From Kushneria konosiri (lineage in GTDB: Bacteria > Pseudomonadota > Gammaproteobacteria > Pseudomonadales > Halomonadaceae): DNA of 64,000 bases. Below the pieces are notes generated by a model. The model was given only the letters and a program-made list of their open reading frames with translations. It made no database searches and was not told where the DNA came from. The number at the start of each line of letters is the position of its first letter. The first letter of the stretch is position 1. A program made the position numbers and the translations under genes. This document shows positions 1 to 9,775 of this stretch, one piece after another. The DNA lies in the NCBI RefSeq assembly GCF_002155145.1, contig NZ_CP021323.1, forward strand, positions 2,480,001 through 2,544,000, written 5' to 3'.

Positions 1-2691
1 CGACGTGGCTATCACAAGCCCATCATGCTGGCCGGCGGCTACGGCAACGTGCGTGATGAGCATGTACTCAAGGGCGAGATTGCCGAAGGGGCAAAACTGA
101 TCGTCATGGGTGGGCCGGCCATGCTGATCGGCCTTGGCGGCGGGGCAGCTTCATCCGTGGCCTCGGGCAGCACCAGCGATGCACTTGATTTTGCCTCGGT
201 ACAGCGTGACAACGCCGAAATGGAGCGCCGTGCCCAGGAAGTCATCGATCGCTGCATCGCGCTGGGTGAAGACAATCCGATCAGCTTTATTCATGACGTG
301 GGCGCGGGCGGGCTTTCCAATGCACTGCCCGAGCTTGTAAAGGATGGCGGTCGCGGCGGGCTTTTCAATCTGCGGGATGTGCCCAGTGCCGAGCCCGGCA
401 TGACGCCGCTGGAAATCTGGTGCAACGAGGCGCAGGAGCGTTATGTGCTGGCAGTGGCGCCTGAAGCCATCGAGCAGTTCGAATCGCTGTGTGCCCGTGA
501 GCGCTGCCCGTTTGCCGTGGTGGGAGAAGCCATCCGGGACCATGAGATCACGGTCGTTGACGAACACTTTGAAAGCCGTCCGATCGATCTGCCCATGAGC
601 GTGCTGTTTGGCAAGCCGCCGAAAATGCAGCGCAGCTTCGAGCGTCGCGACGTCACACAGCCTCCGCTGATGCTCGACAATCTGGACCTCAATGAGGCGA
701 TGGATCGGGTGCTGCAGCTGCCGGCGGTGGCTTCAAAGAGCTTTTTGATCACCATCGGCGATCGCACCGTGGGCGGCATGAGCGTACGCGATCAGATGGT
801 CGGCCCATGGCAGATACCGGTGGCGGACTGCGCCGTGACCACGGCGTCCTTTGATACCCATGCCGGTGAGGCCATGGCGATGGGCGAACGTACGCCGACA
901 GCCCTGATCTCGCCGGCTGCCTCGGCGCGTCTGGCGGTGACCGAGGCGATTACCAATATCGCCGCGGCACCCATCGAGGCGCTGGGCGACATCAAGCTCT
1001 CGGCCAACTGGATGAGTGCTGCCGATCACGAAGGCGAAAACCAGGCCCTGTATGACGCGGTTCACGCGGTCGGCATGGAACTGTGCCCGGCACTGGGCGT
1101 TGCGATTCCGGTCGGCAAGGATTCGATGTCGATGCGCACCGCCTGGCGTGATGGTGAACGCGACAAGGCCGTGACGGCGCCGCTGTCGTTGATCGTGTCG
1201 GCCTTTGCCCCGGTCAGCGATACCCGCAAGACCCTGACGCCGCAGCTGGTTCAGGCGGAGGACACCGAGCTCTTGCTGATCGATCTCGGACGCGGCAAGA
1301 ATCGTCTGGGCGGTTCGGCACTGGCGCAGGTCTACGGTCAGCTGGGTGCTCACGCGCCGGATATCGACGCACCCGAGGATCTGGCCGGTTTCTTCCGTGC
1401 CATTCAGACCCTCAACCGGGACAGCCGGCTGCTGGCCTATCACGACCGCAGCGACGGCGGCCTTTTGACCACGCTGGCCGAAATGGCCTTTGCCGGCCAC
1501 TGCGGGCTGGCGGTGACGCTTGATGAGCTGGTACGCGATGCCCATCAGGCCACCGAGGCGCTGTTTGCCGAAGAGCCGGGGGCGGTCATTCAGGTTCGTC
1601 GCGGCGAGATCGATGCTGTGCTGGCCACGCTGGAAGCGGCAGGGCTTGCTGACTGCGTGCATCGCATCGGTACGCCGACCAGAGATGATCGCTTCTCGGT
1701 CACGCTCTATGACGCCACATTGATCGAGACCAGTCGGGTGCATGCCCTGCGAACCTGGGCGGAAACCAGTTATCAGCTGCAGGCGCGGCGGGATAACCCG
1801 GAATGCGCCCGTCAGGAGTTTGACGGCCTTGATGAAACCCGCAATCCCGGACTGCATGCCAGCCTGAGCTATGACGTCGACGATGACGTAGCCGCGCCCT
1901 TCATCAACAAGGGCACCGCGCCCCGGGTGGCGATCCTGCGTGAGCAGGGCGTCAACGGTCAGCTCGAGATGGCGTGGAACTTCACCAACGCAGGCTTTGA
2001 GGCCATTGACGTTCACATGTCGGACATTCTGGAAGGCCGTGTCGATCTGGCCGACTTCCAGGGCGCTGCGGCCTGCGGTGGGTTCTCGTTTGGTGACGTG
2101 CTGGGCGCCGGCGGTGGCTGGGCGAAGTCGATTCTCTTCAGCGAGCGCGGGCGCGATCAGTTTGCTCACTTTTTCGAGCGCGAAGACACCTTTGCCCTTG
2201 GGGTGTGCAACGGCTGTCAGATGCTTTCACAGCTCAAGTCGCTGATTCCGGGCGCCGATCACTGGCCACGCTTTGTGCGCAATCTCTCTGAACAGTATGA
2301 GGCGCGCGTCTCGATGGTGCGCGTGGAGTCCACGCCCTCGCTGTTTCTGGCCGACATGGCCGGCTCACGCATGCCGATTGCCGTGGCGCACGGAGAAGGG
2401 CAGGCGCAGTTCACTGATGCCAGTCATCTTCGTCAGGCTCAGACGAGCGGTACGGTCGCGCTGCGCTACGTCGATAACTTTGGTGAGGTCACCACCGGCT
2501 ATCCGGCCAACCCCAACGGCTCGCCGTCCGGCATTACCGGTCTGACGTCGCAGGATGGTCGCGTCACCATCATGATGCCCCATCCCGAGCGCGTGGCGCG
2601 CGCCGTGACCAACTCCTGGGGTCCGAGCGAATGGCAGGAAGCCGGCGGCTGGATGCGCATGTTCCGCAATGCCAGGAAGTGGGTCGGCTAG
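1..2691 (+). CDS. purL: Phosphoribosylformylglycinamidine synthase (FGAM synthase), 5'-truncated by window edge
   Basis: PurL catalyses the ATP- and glutamine-dependent conversion of FGAR to FGAM, the fourth step of purine synthesis, in the cytoplasm. The reading frame is open from base 1 (starting inside the [13 protein letters not shown] segment) and gives 896 residues. The E. coli enzyme is about 1295 aa, so roughly the first 400 residues lie outside the window. The C-terminal glutamine amidotransferase domain is complete: the nucleophile lies in GVCNGCQ (Cys codon at 2206, 160 residues from the end, as in E. coli) and the His/Glu pair is in MMPHPERV. It is the large single-chain gammaproteobacterial form, not the split PurLQS form. 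A strong hairpin follows 31 bases after the stop. Confidence 0.97.
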   Translation, partial: RRGYHKPIMLAGGYGNVRDEHVLKGEIAEGAKLIVMGGPAMLIGLGGGAASSVASGSTSDALDFASVQRDNAEMERRAQEVIDRCIALGEDNPISFIHDVGAGGLSNALPELVKDGGRGGLFNLRDVPSAEPGMTPLEIWCNEAQERYVLAVAPEAIEQFESLCARERCPFAVVGEAIRDHEITVVDEHFESRPIDLPMSVLFGKPPKMQRSFERRDVTQPPLMLDNLDLNEAMDRVLQLPAVASKSFLITIGDRTVGGMSVRDQMVGPWQIPVADCAVTTASFDTHAGEAMAMGERTPTALISPAASARLAVTEAITNIAAAPIEALGDIKLSANWMSAADHEGENQALYDAVHAVGMELCPALGVAIPVGKDSMSMRTAWRDGERDKAVTAPLSLIVSAFAPVSDTRKTLTPQLVQAEDTELLLIDLGRGKNRLGGSALAQVYGQLGAHAPDIDAPEDLAGFFRAIQTLNRDSRLLAYHDRSDGGLLTTLAEMAFAGHCGLAVTLDELVRDAHQATEALFAEEPGAVIQVRRGEIDAVLATLEAAGLADCVHRIGTPTRDDRFSVTLYDATLIETSRVHALRTWAETSYQLQARRDNPECARQEFDGLDETRNPGLHASLSYDVDDDVAAPFINKGTAPRVAILREQGVNGQLEMAWNFTNAGFEAIDVHMSDILEGRVDLADFQGAAACGGFSFGDVLGAGGGWAKSILFSERGRDQFAHFFEREDTFALGVCNGCQMLSQLKSLIPGADHWPRFVRNLSEQYEARVSMVRVESTPSLFLADMAGSRMPIAVAHGEGQAQFTDASHLRQAQTSGTVALRYVDNFGEVTTGYPANPNGSPSGITGLTSQDGRVTIMMPHPERVARAVTNSWGPSEWQEAGGWMRMFRNARKWVG

Positions 2692-2722
2692 GCCGTTTGC
2701 TGAATCAGTCAATGGACGCAAA

Positions 2723-2747
2723 AAAGGGCCTCTACAAGAGGCCCTTT
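2723..2747. terminator. Bidirectional intrinsic terminator between purL and the ABM gene
   Basis: A perfect 10-bp inverted repeat (AAAGGGCCTC / GAGGCCCTTT) has a 5-base loop. It is flanked by an A-run on the left and T's on the right, so it could stop transcription from purL on the plus strand and from the convergent minus-strand gene. Confidence 0.8.
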
Positions 2748-2780
2748 CATGTATCTGACCCGTCTTTTGACGGGGAAGCC

Positions 2781-3104
2781 TCAGTTCTGCGGGCGGGCGG
2801 CCGGGTTCAGAAAGCGGACATCGGGCGCTTCTTCAAGCAGCGGGTCAGTGCCTTCCTTGAACGGTTTGTAGTGCGGCATTTCCATGTGCTTGTCAAACGC
2901 CGCGCGGTCGGTGTACACCTCGTGAAGGATCACGGTGTGGTCATCTTCTTCCGGCACCAGTACATCAAACTGGTGGCAGCCGCTTTCGTTGGCCAGTGAT
3001 TCGTTGGCATCGTTATGGGCCAGCGCCAGAAACGCATCGCGCTGACCTTCCTTGATCTTGAATTCGGCCAGAACGACAAAATTGGCATTGGTCACGCTCA
3101 TCAT
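2781..3104 (-). CDS. Antibiotic biosynthesis monooxygenase (ABM) domain protein
   Basis: This small protein (107 aa from this start) consists of one ferredoxin-like ABM fold. Its elements include FVVLAEFKIKEGQRDAFL, an internal DANESLANESGCHQFDV segment, EEDDHTVILHEVYTD and a HMEMPHY stretch, the usual layout of YgiN/LsrG-type quinol or aldehyde oxygenases and isomerases. The substrate cannot be deduced. A longer reading exists to 3143, but the ATG at 3104 follows AAAGGGAG at good distance; the next codon is also ATG (3101) and could equally serve. The gene is monocistronic, convergent with purL, with its own short upstream region before the next minus-strand gene. Confidence 0.8.
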   Translation of the reverse strand: MMSVTNANFVVLAEFKIKEGQRDAFLALAHNDANESLANESGCHQFDVLVPEEDDHTVILHEVYTDRAAFDKHMEMPHYKPFKEGTDPLLEEAPDVRFLNPAARPQN

Positions 3105-3177
3105 GATTCTCCCTTTGGGACGTTGAGATATTTGGGGCGGCAAGGTGTCACGGCATCACTATAGTGCTGATGGCGCA

Positions 3178-3591
3178 TCAGTGAACTCTGGGCGCCGGAC
3201 CCATGCCCATGCGCTCATGAAACTCTGCCACGGCGCTGCGCAAAAGCTCCAGAAGTCCGGGGACCAGTGCGATGCCCTGTTCCGGACCTGCCACAAACTG
3301 CTCCACGCTGACATGAACGGCTTCACCGTGAATGACGACCTTGGCGGCCTTGATGGCATTCATGACGTCATTGGCAACGTCGAGCAGCTGGGCGCGATCG
3401 GTACCGGCATCGGCCTGCCAGACGCCTGGCAGCATCAGCTGAAAGAAGGCCGGTTCGTCTTCGGCCACGACCAGTATGAACTCAAGGCTTTCAAGCGTGA
3501 TGCGCGCGGCGTGCGTATCGATGGCCTCTACCTGGAAATCCAGGGCCTTCAGGCCTTCAATGTAGTGCTCGATCTGTGTGTTGGCCTGCAT
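3178..3591 (-). CDS. YbjN-like (sensory transduction/chaperone fold) hypothetical protein
   Basis: A 137-aa soluble protein beginning MQANTQIEHYIEGLKALDF. Its arrangement is a short N-terminal helix, a central beta-rich part with LESLEFILVVAEDEPAFFQLMLP, a helix rich in NDVMNAIKAAK, and a final helix. This pattern (a first helix followed by a beta-meander and a long helix) resembles the YbjN/type III chaperone-like superfamily. The assignment is by look only and no catalytic motif is visible. It is divergent from the radD gene with an 86-base shared upstream region. Function unknown. Confidence 0.6.
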   Translation of the reverse strand: MQANTQIEHYIEGLKALDFQVEAIDTHAARITLESLEFILVVAEDEPAFFQLMLPGVWQADAGTDRAQLLDVANDVMNAIKAAKVVIHGEAVHVSVEQFVAGPEQGIALVPGLLELLRSAVAEFHERMGMGPAPRVH

Positions 3592-3677
3592 TGCGCGTCT
3601 CTTTGGTCACTTGCGGTGACGGTTTTAAACATCCAGTCCGTTTCAGGACTCGGAAATGACAGGATCAGTATAAGGAC

Positions 3678-5492
3678 ATGTCAGCGTCTTTAACGACACC
3701 CCCAACGCTGCGCCCCTACCAGCAGGAGGCCGTCGAGCGCGTCGTCGGTCATTTTCGCCGCAGTCACGACCCGGCGGTGGTGGTACTGCCGACCGGCAGC
3801 GGCAAGAGCCTTGTGATTGCCGAGCTGGCTCGCATCGCCCGCGGTCGTGTGCTGGTGCTGGCCCACGTGCGTGAACTGGTGGCACAAAACCATGCCAAAT
3901 ATGAGGCCTATGGGCTTTGCGCCGATATTTTCAGCGCGGGCCTTGGACGACGCGACGCACAGCGCCAGGTGGTCTTTGGCTCGGTCCAGTCCGTGATCAA
4001 TGCGCTTGACGAGTTTGATGACGGTCAGTTTACGCTGCTGGTCATCGATGAGTGCCATCGCGTGGCCCCCATGGTGGATGACAACACCAACGGCAAGCGT
4101 CAACAGCAGCCCGGCAGCTACCAGCGTGTTATTGATCATCTGCGGGCAGCCAGACCGGATCTCAAGGTGCTGGGGCTGACCGCGACGCCCTATCGGCTGG
4201 GGCAGGGGTTCATCTATCACCGTCATTACCACGGTATGGTTCGCGGTCCTGAAGATTCGTTTTTTCGCGACTGCGTGTTCGAGCAGCCCTTGCGAGTCAT
4301 GGTCAAACAGGGCTATCTGGCCGAGCCCCGACGTATTGATGCCGCAGTGGCGCGCTATGACTTTTCACAGCTCACACCGCGTACGGGCGGACAGTACGCC
4401 GAGTCTGATCTCAACCGTGTGGTCAGTGGCAACCGGGCAACCCCGGTGATCATTGAAGATGTCATGGCACAGGCTCATGACCGCCTGGGCGTGATGATCT
4501 TTGCCGCCACCGTGGCGCACGCCGAAGAGATCATGGGGTATCTGCCCGAGGATCAGGCCGCACTGGTGACCGGTACGACCGCGGGGCAGGAGCGCGAGCG
4601 CCTGATCGAGGCCTTCAAGGCGCGAGAGCTCAAGTACCTGGTCAACGTGGCGGTGCTGACCACCGGTTTTGATGCCCCGCATGTGGATCTGATCGCCATC
4701 CTGCGACCGACCGAATCGGTCGGGCTCTATCAGCAGATCGTCGGGCGTGGGCTGCGTCTGTCGCCTGGCAAGCAGGATTGTCTGGTGCTGGATTATGCGG
4801 GTAATCCCTGGGGACTTTATGGCCCCGAAATCGATGCACCGCGCCCGGACAGTGACAGCGAGCCGGTGCAGGTCGAGTGCCCTGAATGCGGCTTTGCCAA
4901 TATCTTCTGGGGCAAGCGCGATGGCGAGCTGGTGATCGAGCATTATGGCCGACGCTGTCAGGGCCTGGTCGAAGGCGAGCGCGGTGCGTCGGTGCAGTGC
5001 GACTTTCGCTTTCGTTACAAGGTCTGCGAGCAGTGTGGGGCGCAAAACGACATCGCGGCCCGACGCTGTCGACACTGTCAGGAGCAGCTGATCGATGCCG
5101 ACGACAAGCTGCGCGATGCCTTGAAGCTCAAGGATGCCCGGGTGCTGCGCGTCAGTGGCATGATACTCGAGGAGAGCGTCAACGGACGCGGGCTGGGGCG
5201 TTTGAAGGTGACCTATGTCGACGAAGACGGCGCGACGCTCTCGGAATGGTACGCGCTTGAAACGCCTGCCCAGCGCACGGCCTTTTATCACGCCTGGCTG
5301 AAACCGCATCTGCGCGCGCCGGGCAGTGACTGGCAGCCGACCACGATCAAGGAGGTGATTGCCTCGCGAGAGCGCCTGCGCCATCCGGACTTTGTGGTCG
5401 GTCGCAAGGTAGGGCGCTATTGGCAGGTGCGCGAGCGTCTTTTTGATTATGAGGGGCGCTATCGTCGCGCTGACAGCGCCGGTGGCGCCTGA
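3678..5492 (+). CDS. radD: DEAD/DEAH-box superfamily 2 helicase, RadD (YejH) type
   Basis: The 604-aa protein has a complete SF2 core: Q-like [11 protein letters not shown] at the N-terminus, Walker A PTGSGKS (residues 38-44), DECH box (124-127), TATPYRLG (motif III) and a C-terminal helicase half ending in [13 protein letters not shown]. This is followed by two Cys pairs of a zinc-binding region (CPECG and, further on, CEQCG...CRHC), typical of RadD. E. coli RadD is 586 aa and acts in DNA repair and recombination together with RecA and SSB. The start ATG follows AAGGAC. The gene stands alone, divergent from the YbjN-like gene and upstream of the pqq operon, with no functional link implied. 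Confidence 0.85.
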   Translation: MSASLTTPPTLRPYQQEAVERVVGHFRRSHDPAVVVLPTGSGKSLVIAELARIARGRVLVLAHVRELVAQNHAKYEAYGLCADIFSAGLGRRDAQRQVVFGSVQSVINALDEFDDGQFTLLVIDECHRVAPMVDDNTNGKRQQQPGSYQRVIDHLRAARPDLKVLGLTATPYRLGQGFIYHRHYHGMVRGPEDSFFRDCVFEQPLRVMVKQGYLAEPRRIDAAVARYDFSQLTPRTGGQYAESDLNRVVSGNRATPVIIEDVMAQAHDRLGVMIFAATVAHAEEIMGYLPEDQAALVTGTTAGQERERLIEAFKARELKYLVNVAVLTTGFDAPHVDLIAILRPTESVGLYQQIVGRGLRLSPGKQDCLVLDYAGNPWGLYGPEIDAPRPDSDSEPVQVECPECGFANIFWGKRDGELVIEHYGRRCQGLVEGERGASVQCDFRFRYKVCEQCGAQNDIAARRCRHCQEQLIDADDKLRDALKLKDARVLRVSGMILEESVNGRGLGRLKVTYVDEDGATLSEWYALETPAQRTAFYHAWLKPHLRAPGSDWQPTTIKEVIASRERLRHPDFVVGRKVGRYWQVRERLFDYEGRYRRADSAGGA

Positions 5493-5599
5493 TGAGGGGC
5501 AGCATCAAATATCGTTATTCTGCTAAGATATAGGCCGTTGCCGTCCGGCAGCATTGTTACCATCGATTTGTGATCGCATTGGCGATCAAGGAGCCCTTC

Positions 5600-5695
5600 A
5601 TGAGCTGGTCTGCACCCGAAGTCAAGGAAATCAGTGCTGGTATGGAAGCCAGTGTCTACCTGCCCGCCGAGATTGAAATCGACATTGAAGAGTGA
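5600..5695 (+). CDS. pqqA: PQQ precursor peptide PqqA
   Basis: PqqA is the ribosomal peptide whose Glu and Tyr side chains are joined and excised to become pyrroloquinoline quinone. This 31-residue ORF starts MSWSAPEVKEIS and carries the required E-x-x-x-Y spacing as E16-A-S-V-Y20. A clean AAGGAG (5588-5593) lies 6 bases before the ATG. It is immediately followed by pqqB, 20 bases to the inferred start. Family peptides such as the 23-aa Klebsiella PqqA usually have a short basic or aromatic tail after the Tyr. Here the tail is LPAEIEIDIEE, strikingly acidic. Identity rests on position and the ExxxY motif, which together are convincing. Confidence 0.9.
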   Translation: MSWSAPEVKEISAGMEASVYLPAEIEIDIEE

Positions 5696-5714
5696 ACACC
5701 ACAGGGCGCGGCGC

Positions 5715-6614
5715 TTGCGCGTTCGCGTACTGGGGGCGGCCGCCGGTGGCGGCCTGCCTCAGTGGAACTGCTGCTGCAGTGTATGCCGCCTTGCCCGCAC
5801 CGACCCTCAACGCGTTATCCCCCGCACCCAGTCCTCGATTGCCGTCTCGATCGATGGCGAGCAGTGGGCGCTGATCAACTGTGCACCGGAAATACTTGCC
5901 CAGCTGCAGCGGGAGCCGGCACTTCAGCCCAAAGGCCATGACCGTCATACGCCGATTCAATCCGTACTGGTCACCAATGGTGACGTGGATCACGTCGCGG
6001 GTCTTTTGAGTCTGCGCGAACGCTCGCCGTTTCGACTCCATGCCACGCCCGAGATTCATGGCGTGCTGCGGGATAACCCGATTTTCAACGTGCTGGCTGC
6101 GGATTGCGTCAAGCGGTGTGATATGGCGCTGGATAGCCGTATCGAGCTGCTGCCCGGTCTGATGGCCACCGTTTTTGCCGTGCCCGGCAAGACGGCGCTC
6201 TATCTGGAAGGGGATCAGGTCGACATCGGTGGCGAAGGAGAATCTACCGTCGGCGTCGAGTTCGAGCTCGATGGCCAGCGGCTTTATTACATTCCCGGCT
6301 GCGCCACTGTGACGCCGCGTCTGGCGCAGAGGCTTGATGGCGCCGCCACACTGCTCTTTGACGGTACCCTGTGGCGCGATGACGAAATGATCCTTGCCGG
6401 TGTCGGTCAAAAGACCGGTCAACGCATGGGTCACATGTCGATGTCAGGAGACGATGGCAGCATGAAGGCATTGTCTGATGTGGCCATTTATCGACGCATT
6501 TTTATTCACATCAACAACACCAATCCCGTCCTGATCGAGGACAGCCCCGAGCGGCGCGAAGCCGAAGGTGCCGGTTGGGAGATTGCCTTTGATGGCATGG
6601 AGATTACGTCGTGA
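5715..6614 (+). CDS. pqqB: PQQ biosynthesis protein PqqB (metallo-beta-lactamase fold)
   Basis: PqqB is the iron-dependent hydroxylase/MBL-fold enzyme of PQQ synthesis. The sequence reads RVRVLGAAAGGGLPQWNC near the N-terminus, contains the degenerate metal site TNGDVDHVAGLLSLRE and ends AFDGMEITS. The frame is open upstream into pqqA. The family starts directly before the first beta strand, so I place the start at a TTG (5715) preceded by AGGG at 8 bases, giving 299 aa (relatives about 300-308). GTG codons at 5634 and 5652 are alternatives but would overlap pqqA and add residues unlike the family. Its stop overlaps the pqqC start. Confidence 0.92.
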   Translation: MRVRVLGAAAGGGLPQWNCCCSVCRLARTDPQRVIPRTQSSIAVSIDGEQWALINCAPEILAQLQREPALQPKGHDRHTPIQSVLVTNGDVDHVAGLLSLRERSPFRLHATPEIHGVLRDNPIFNVLAADCVKRCDMALDSRIELLPGLMATVFAVPGKTALYLEGDQVDIGGEGESTVGVEFELDGQRLYYIPGCATVTPRLAQRLDGAATLLFDGTLWRDDEMILAGVGQKTGQRMGHMSMSGDDGSMKALSDVAIYRRIFIHINNTNPVLIEDSPERREAEGAGWEIAFDGMEITS

Positions 6615-7393
6615 GCTCACATCAAAACGCCCTGACAGAAGTGACCGAGCCGATGGATGCCGAGGCGCTTGAAGCGCGTCTGCGCGAGATCGGTGAGGCC
6701 CGCTATCACCATCGCCATCCGTTCCAGCTTGCCCTGCAGGGCGGCGAGCTTGATCGCTGCCAGGTACGGGCCTGGGCGCTCAATCGCTATTACTACCAGG
6801 CCATGATCCCCATCAAGGATGCCACCCTGATGGCGCGTCTTGATGACCCGGACTGGCGGCGCGAGTGGCGCAGCCGGCTGGTTGATCACGATGGTGATGC
6901 GCCGGGTGAGGGCGGTATCGAGCGCTGGCTGAAGCTGACCGACGGGCTGGGCCTCGAGCGTGAGATGGTGCGCTCGACGCGCGTCATCCTGCCGACAACG
7001 CGCTTTGCGGTGGAGGCCTATACGCATTTCGTGCGCGACCGCACGCTGCTGGAGGCGGTCGCCTCCTCACTGACCGAGCTGTTCTCGCCAAAGGTCATCG
7101 GCACTCGGGTGTCTGGCATGCTCAAGCACTATGACTTCGTTTCCGAGGAGACGCTGGATTATTTCCGCCCGCGTCTGACGCAGGCGCCGCACGATGCCGA
7201 GCGGGCGCTGACCTATGTGCGCGAGCACGCCCGGCGCGCCGATCAGCAGCAGGCCGTGCTGGAGGCGCTGGTGTTCAAGTGTGATGTGCTCTGGACGATG
7301 CTGGACGCGCTGCAGCATGCCTACGTGGAAGGACATCGGCCGCCGGGTGCCTGGGATGGCAAGGCCGGCCTGGTCGCAGGAGCCACGCCTTGA
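6611..7393 (+). CDS. pqqC: PQQ synthase PqqC (cofactorless oxidase)
   Basis: PqqC carries out the final ring closure and eight-electron oxidation of AHQQ to PQQ without metal or cofactor. The 260-aa protein has the all-helical family signature: RYHHRHPFQLALQGGEL, then ALNRYYYQAMIPIKDA, LVDHDGD and a C-terminal LEALVFKCDVLWTMLDAL. The N-terminus carries about 15 extra residues before EALEARLREIG. It starts at GTG, overlapping the pqqB stop by 4 bases (GTGA), and ends overlapping pqqD, so translation of the set is probably coupled. Confidence 0.95.
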   Translation: MSSHQNALTEVTEPMDAEALEARLREIGEARYHHRHPFQLALQGGELDRCQVRAWALNRYYYQAMIPIKDATLMARLDDPDWRREWRSRLVDHDGDAPGEGGIERWLKLTDGLGLEREMVRSTRVILPTTRFAVEAYTHFVRDRTLLEAVASSLTELFSPKVIGTRVSGMLKHYDFVSEETLDYFRPRLTQAPHDAERALTYVREHARRADQQQAVLEALVFKCDVLWTMLDALQHAYVEGHRPPGAWDGKAGLVAGATP

Positions 7394-7677
7394 GCCAGCG
7401 GCTTGATGATAACGCTGTGGTACGTCTGCCGCGTGGCGTGCGCATGCGCGAGGACAAGGCTCGCGGGGGCTGGGTGTTGCTGGCGCCTGAGCGCATCTTT
7501 CAGCTCGATGAGATCGCCCATGCCATCATGGCCAATGTCGATGGCACGCGGCGTGTGTCGGAGATCATTGATGCGCTGGCGGTCGATTTTGACGCCGAGC
7601 GGGATCGGATTCGTCATGACGTGCTGGCGCTGTTTCATGCACTGATCGACCGCGGCGTGCTGGAGGTGATCTCATGA
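7390..7677 (+). CDS. pqqD: PQQ biosynthesis peptide chaperone PqqD
   Basis: PqqD is the RiPP recognition element that binds PqqA and presents it to the radical SAM enzyme PqqE. The 95-aa protein shows the usual order: [36 protein letters not shown], then a winged-helix end with [14 protein letters not shown] and a last helix. Its start is TTG overlapping the pqqC stop (TTGA), and its stop overlaps the pqqE start (ATGA). It is separate from PqqC, not fused as in some methylotrophs. Confidence 0.93.
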   Translation: MSQRLDDNAVVRLPRGVRMREDKARGGWVLLAPERIFQLDEIAHAIMANVDGTRRVSEIIDALAVDFDAERDRIRHDVLALFHALIDRGVLEVIS

Positions 7678-8795
7678 GTGACATGGCGTCGACCAAAAAG
7701 GCTGTCGCGCCGCCCATGGGGCTGCTGGCCGAGCTGACGCACCGTTGCCCGCTGCAGTGTCCCTACTGTTCCAATCCGGTTGAGCTTGAACGCCGCAGTG
7801 ACGAGCTGGATACCGCCGGCTGGCAGCGTGTGCTGCAAGAAGCGGCGGCGCTGGGCGTGTTGCAGGTGCACCTCTCGGGCGGCGAGCCGGCGGCTCGTCC
7901 GGATCTGGTCGAGCTGGTCGAGACCTGTGCCCGTGAAGGGCTCTATTCGAATCTGATCACGGCCGGCGTCAGCATTACGCCAGAGCGGCTGGCGGCGCTC
8001 GACGCTGCCGGACTTGATCATGTCCAGCTCTCCTTTCAGGGCGCCGACGATACCGTTACCGAGCATGTCTCGGGGATGCGGGGTGCGTTTGATAAAAAAT
8101 GTGCCTTTGCCGGTGAGGTTCGAAAGCGGGGACTGCCGCTGACCATCAACGTGGTGGTTCATCGCGCCAATATTCATCAGATTGAAGACTTCATCGATCT
8201 GGCCCTGAATCTGGGCGCCGAGCGTCTTGAGCTGGCACATGCCCAGTATTACGGATGGGCGCTGCATAATCGTGGGGCGCTGATGCCGCGTCGGGCCGAC
8301 GTCATGACGGCGCTTCGAACCGTTGAGGCCGCTCAGGCACGGCTCAAGGGGCGCCTGGCGATCGACTCGGTGGTGCCGGATTACTATGCCCACTTTCCCA
8401 AACCCTGCATGAATGGCTGGGGGCAGCAGACGATCAACGTCACGCCCTCGGGTCTCGGGTTGCCGTGTCACGCGGCGCAGACAATTCCGGGGCTCGAGTT
8501 CTGGAACGTGCGCGAGCACAGCCTCTCGGATGTCTGGTATCACTCGCCGGCCTTTAACGCCTTTCGCGGCACTGACTTTCTGCCCGAGACCTGCCAGAGC
8601 TGCGATCGCATCGACATCGATCATGGCGGCTGTCGCTGTCAGGCGCTGATGATCACCGGTGACGCGGCTCAGATGGATCCGGTCTGTCAGTACTCTCCCT
8701 GGCATGAAGAGATTCAGACGCTGACACTGGAAGAGGCCGGTCGCGATGAGCCCTTCGCCTATCGCCGTTTTGCAAAAACCGGACGGCCTGTCTGA
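7674..8795 (+). CDS. pqqE: PqqA peptide cyclase PqqE (radical SAM, SPASM domain)
   Basis: PqqE forms the C-C bond between Glu and Tyr of PqqA. The 373-aa protein has the radical SAM triad C25-x3-C29-x2-C32 (RCPLQCPYC), the glycine motif LSGGEP, and a C-terminal SPASM domain with Cys residues in [29 protein letters not shown] and DPVCQYSP for auxiliary Fe-S clusters. It ends the operon; a 95-base gap leads to scpA. No pqqF/pqqG protease gene follows, so peptide trimming must be encoded elsewhere. No PQQ-dependent dehydrogenase lies in the window. Confidence 0.95.
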   Translation: MSDMASTKKAVAPPMGLLAELTHRCPLQCPYCSNPVELERRSDELDTAGWQRVLQEAAALGVLQVHLSGGEPAARPDLVELVETCAREGLYSNLITAGVSITPERLAALDAAGLDHVQLSFQGADDTVTEHVSGMRGAFDKKCAFAGEVRKRGLPLTINVVVHRANIHQIEDFIDLALNLGAERLELAHAQYYGWALHNRGALMPRRADVMTALRTVEAAQARLKGRLAIDSVVPDYYAHFPKPCMNGWGQQTINVTPSGLGLPCHAAQTIPGLEFWNVREHSLSDVWYHSPAFNAFRGTDFLPETCQSCDRIDIDHGGCRCQALMITGDAAQMDPVCQYSPWHEEIQTLTLEEAGRDEPFAYRRFAKTGRPV

Positions 8796-8890
8796 TCGGC
8801 GCTGACCACAGGCGGCAGATGCTTGAAGCGGGGCAGCCTGATAAACTTGGGCCAATGCCCCGTATCCCTTGAGCCTTCATCTCACATCCC

Positions 8891-9775
8891 ATGACCCAGT
8901 CCGGTGATCTTCACAGCCCGACCCCCGAGGCTGCCCCTGCCGTTATGGTTGGTGGTGAGCCGCTGCATGAGATGCCGGAGGATCTTTATATCCCGCCGGA
9001 AGCGCTGCGTGTCTTTCTGGAAGCCTTCGAGGGGCCGCTGGATCTGTTGCTGTATCTGATCCGGCGCCAGAATCTCGACATTCTGGCCGTCAATGTGGCC
9101 GCTGTGACCCGTCAGTATATCGAGTACGTGGAGCTCATGAAGGTCAGCGGTATCGATCTGGCCGCTGAATATCTCTTGATGGCTGCCATGCTGGCCGAGA
9201 TCAAGTCGCGCACGCTGCTGCCGCGACCGCCCCGCGCCAGCGAAGAAGATGATGAGGAAGATCCGACCGCTGCGCTGGTGCGACGTCTGCAAGAGTACGA
9301 ACAGATCAAGCTGGCCGCTCAGGCTATCGATGAACTGCCGCGTCAGGGGCGTGACTGGTATCAGGCCGAAGCCGGGCTGCCGGTATTGCAGCCCCGTGTT
9401 CAGCATCCCGACGTCGAGCTGTCGGAGCTTCTCGGGGCGCTGTCGGCCCTCATGCAGCGCGCCGATTTCAAGCAGGAGCATCAGATTACCCGCGAGGTTC
9501 TCTCGACCCGCGAGCGGATGATGGCCATTCTTGAGCGCATCAATGATGAGCAGTTCACCGCGTTTGAAGCGCTTTTTGATCCCGAAGAGGGCAAGGCCGG
9601 GGTCGTGGTGACCTTTATGGCCATTCTGGAACTCAGCAAGGAGCGATTGATCGAAATCGTACAGAACGCGCCGCTGTCCCCCATTCACGTGCGCGGTCGG
9701 GTGCAGCAGCACGACAGTGAGGAAGATGCCCTCGAACAGCCCTTCGAGATAGACGAAAAGGCGGGGGTGTCATGA
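8891..9775 (+). CDS. scpA: Segregation and condensation protein A
   Basis: ScpA is the kleisin of the SMC-ScpAB condensin. The 294-aa protein contains the ScpA hallmark FLEAFEGPLDLLLYLIRRQNLD and VNVAAVTRQYIEYVE, then KSRTLLPRPP with an acidic SEEDDEED stretch, and a C-terminal winged helix (VVTFMAILELSKERLIEIVQ). About 45 extra residues precede the kleisin domain, which is common in gammaproteobacteria. Its ATGA overlaps the scpB start, giving a coupled operon. An smc gene is not in the window, although some gammaproteobacteria use MukBEF or MksB instead. Confidence 0.93.
   Translation: MTQSGDLHSPTPEAAPAVMVGGEPLHEMPEDLYIPPEALRVFLEAFEGPLDLLLYLIRRQNLDILAVNVAAVTRQYIEYVELMKVSGIDLAAEYLLMAAMLAEIKSRTLLPRPPRASEEDDEEDPTAALVRRLQEYEQIKLAAQAIDELPRQGRDWYQAEAGLPVLQPRVQHPDVELSELLGALSALMQRADFKQEHQITREVLSTRERMMAILERINDEQFTAFEALFDPEEGKAGVVVTFMAILELSKERLIEIVQNAPLSPIHVRGRVQQHDSEEDALEQPFEIDEKAGVS

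Noticed and set aside
733-2169. Long antisense open frame (478 codons) opposite purL
   Set aside because: It lies wholly within purL on the other strand, shows no ribosome site or protein-like motif, and long antisense frames are common in GC-rich genes.
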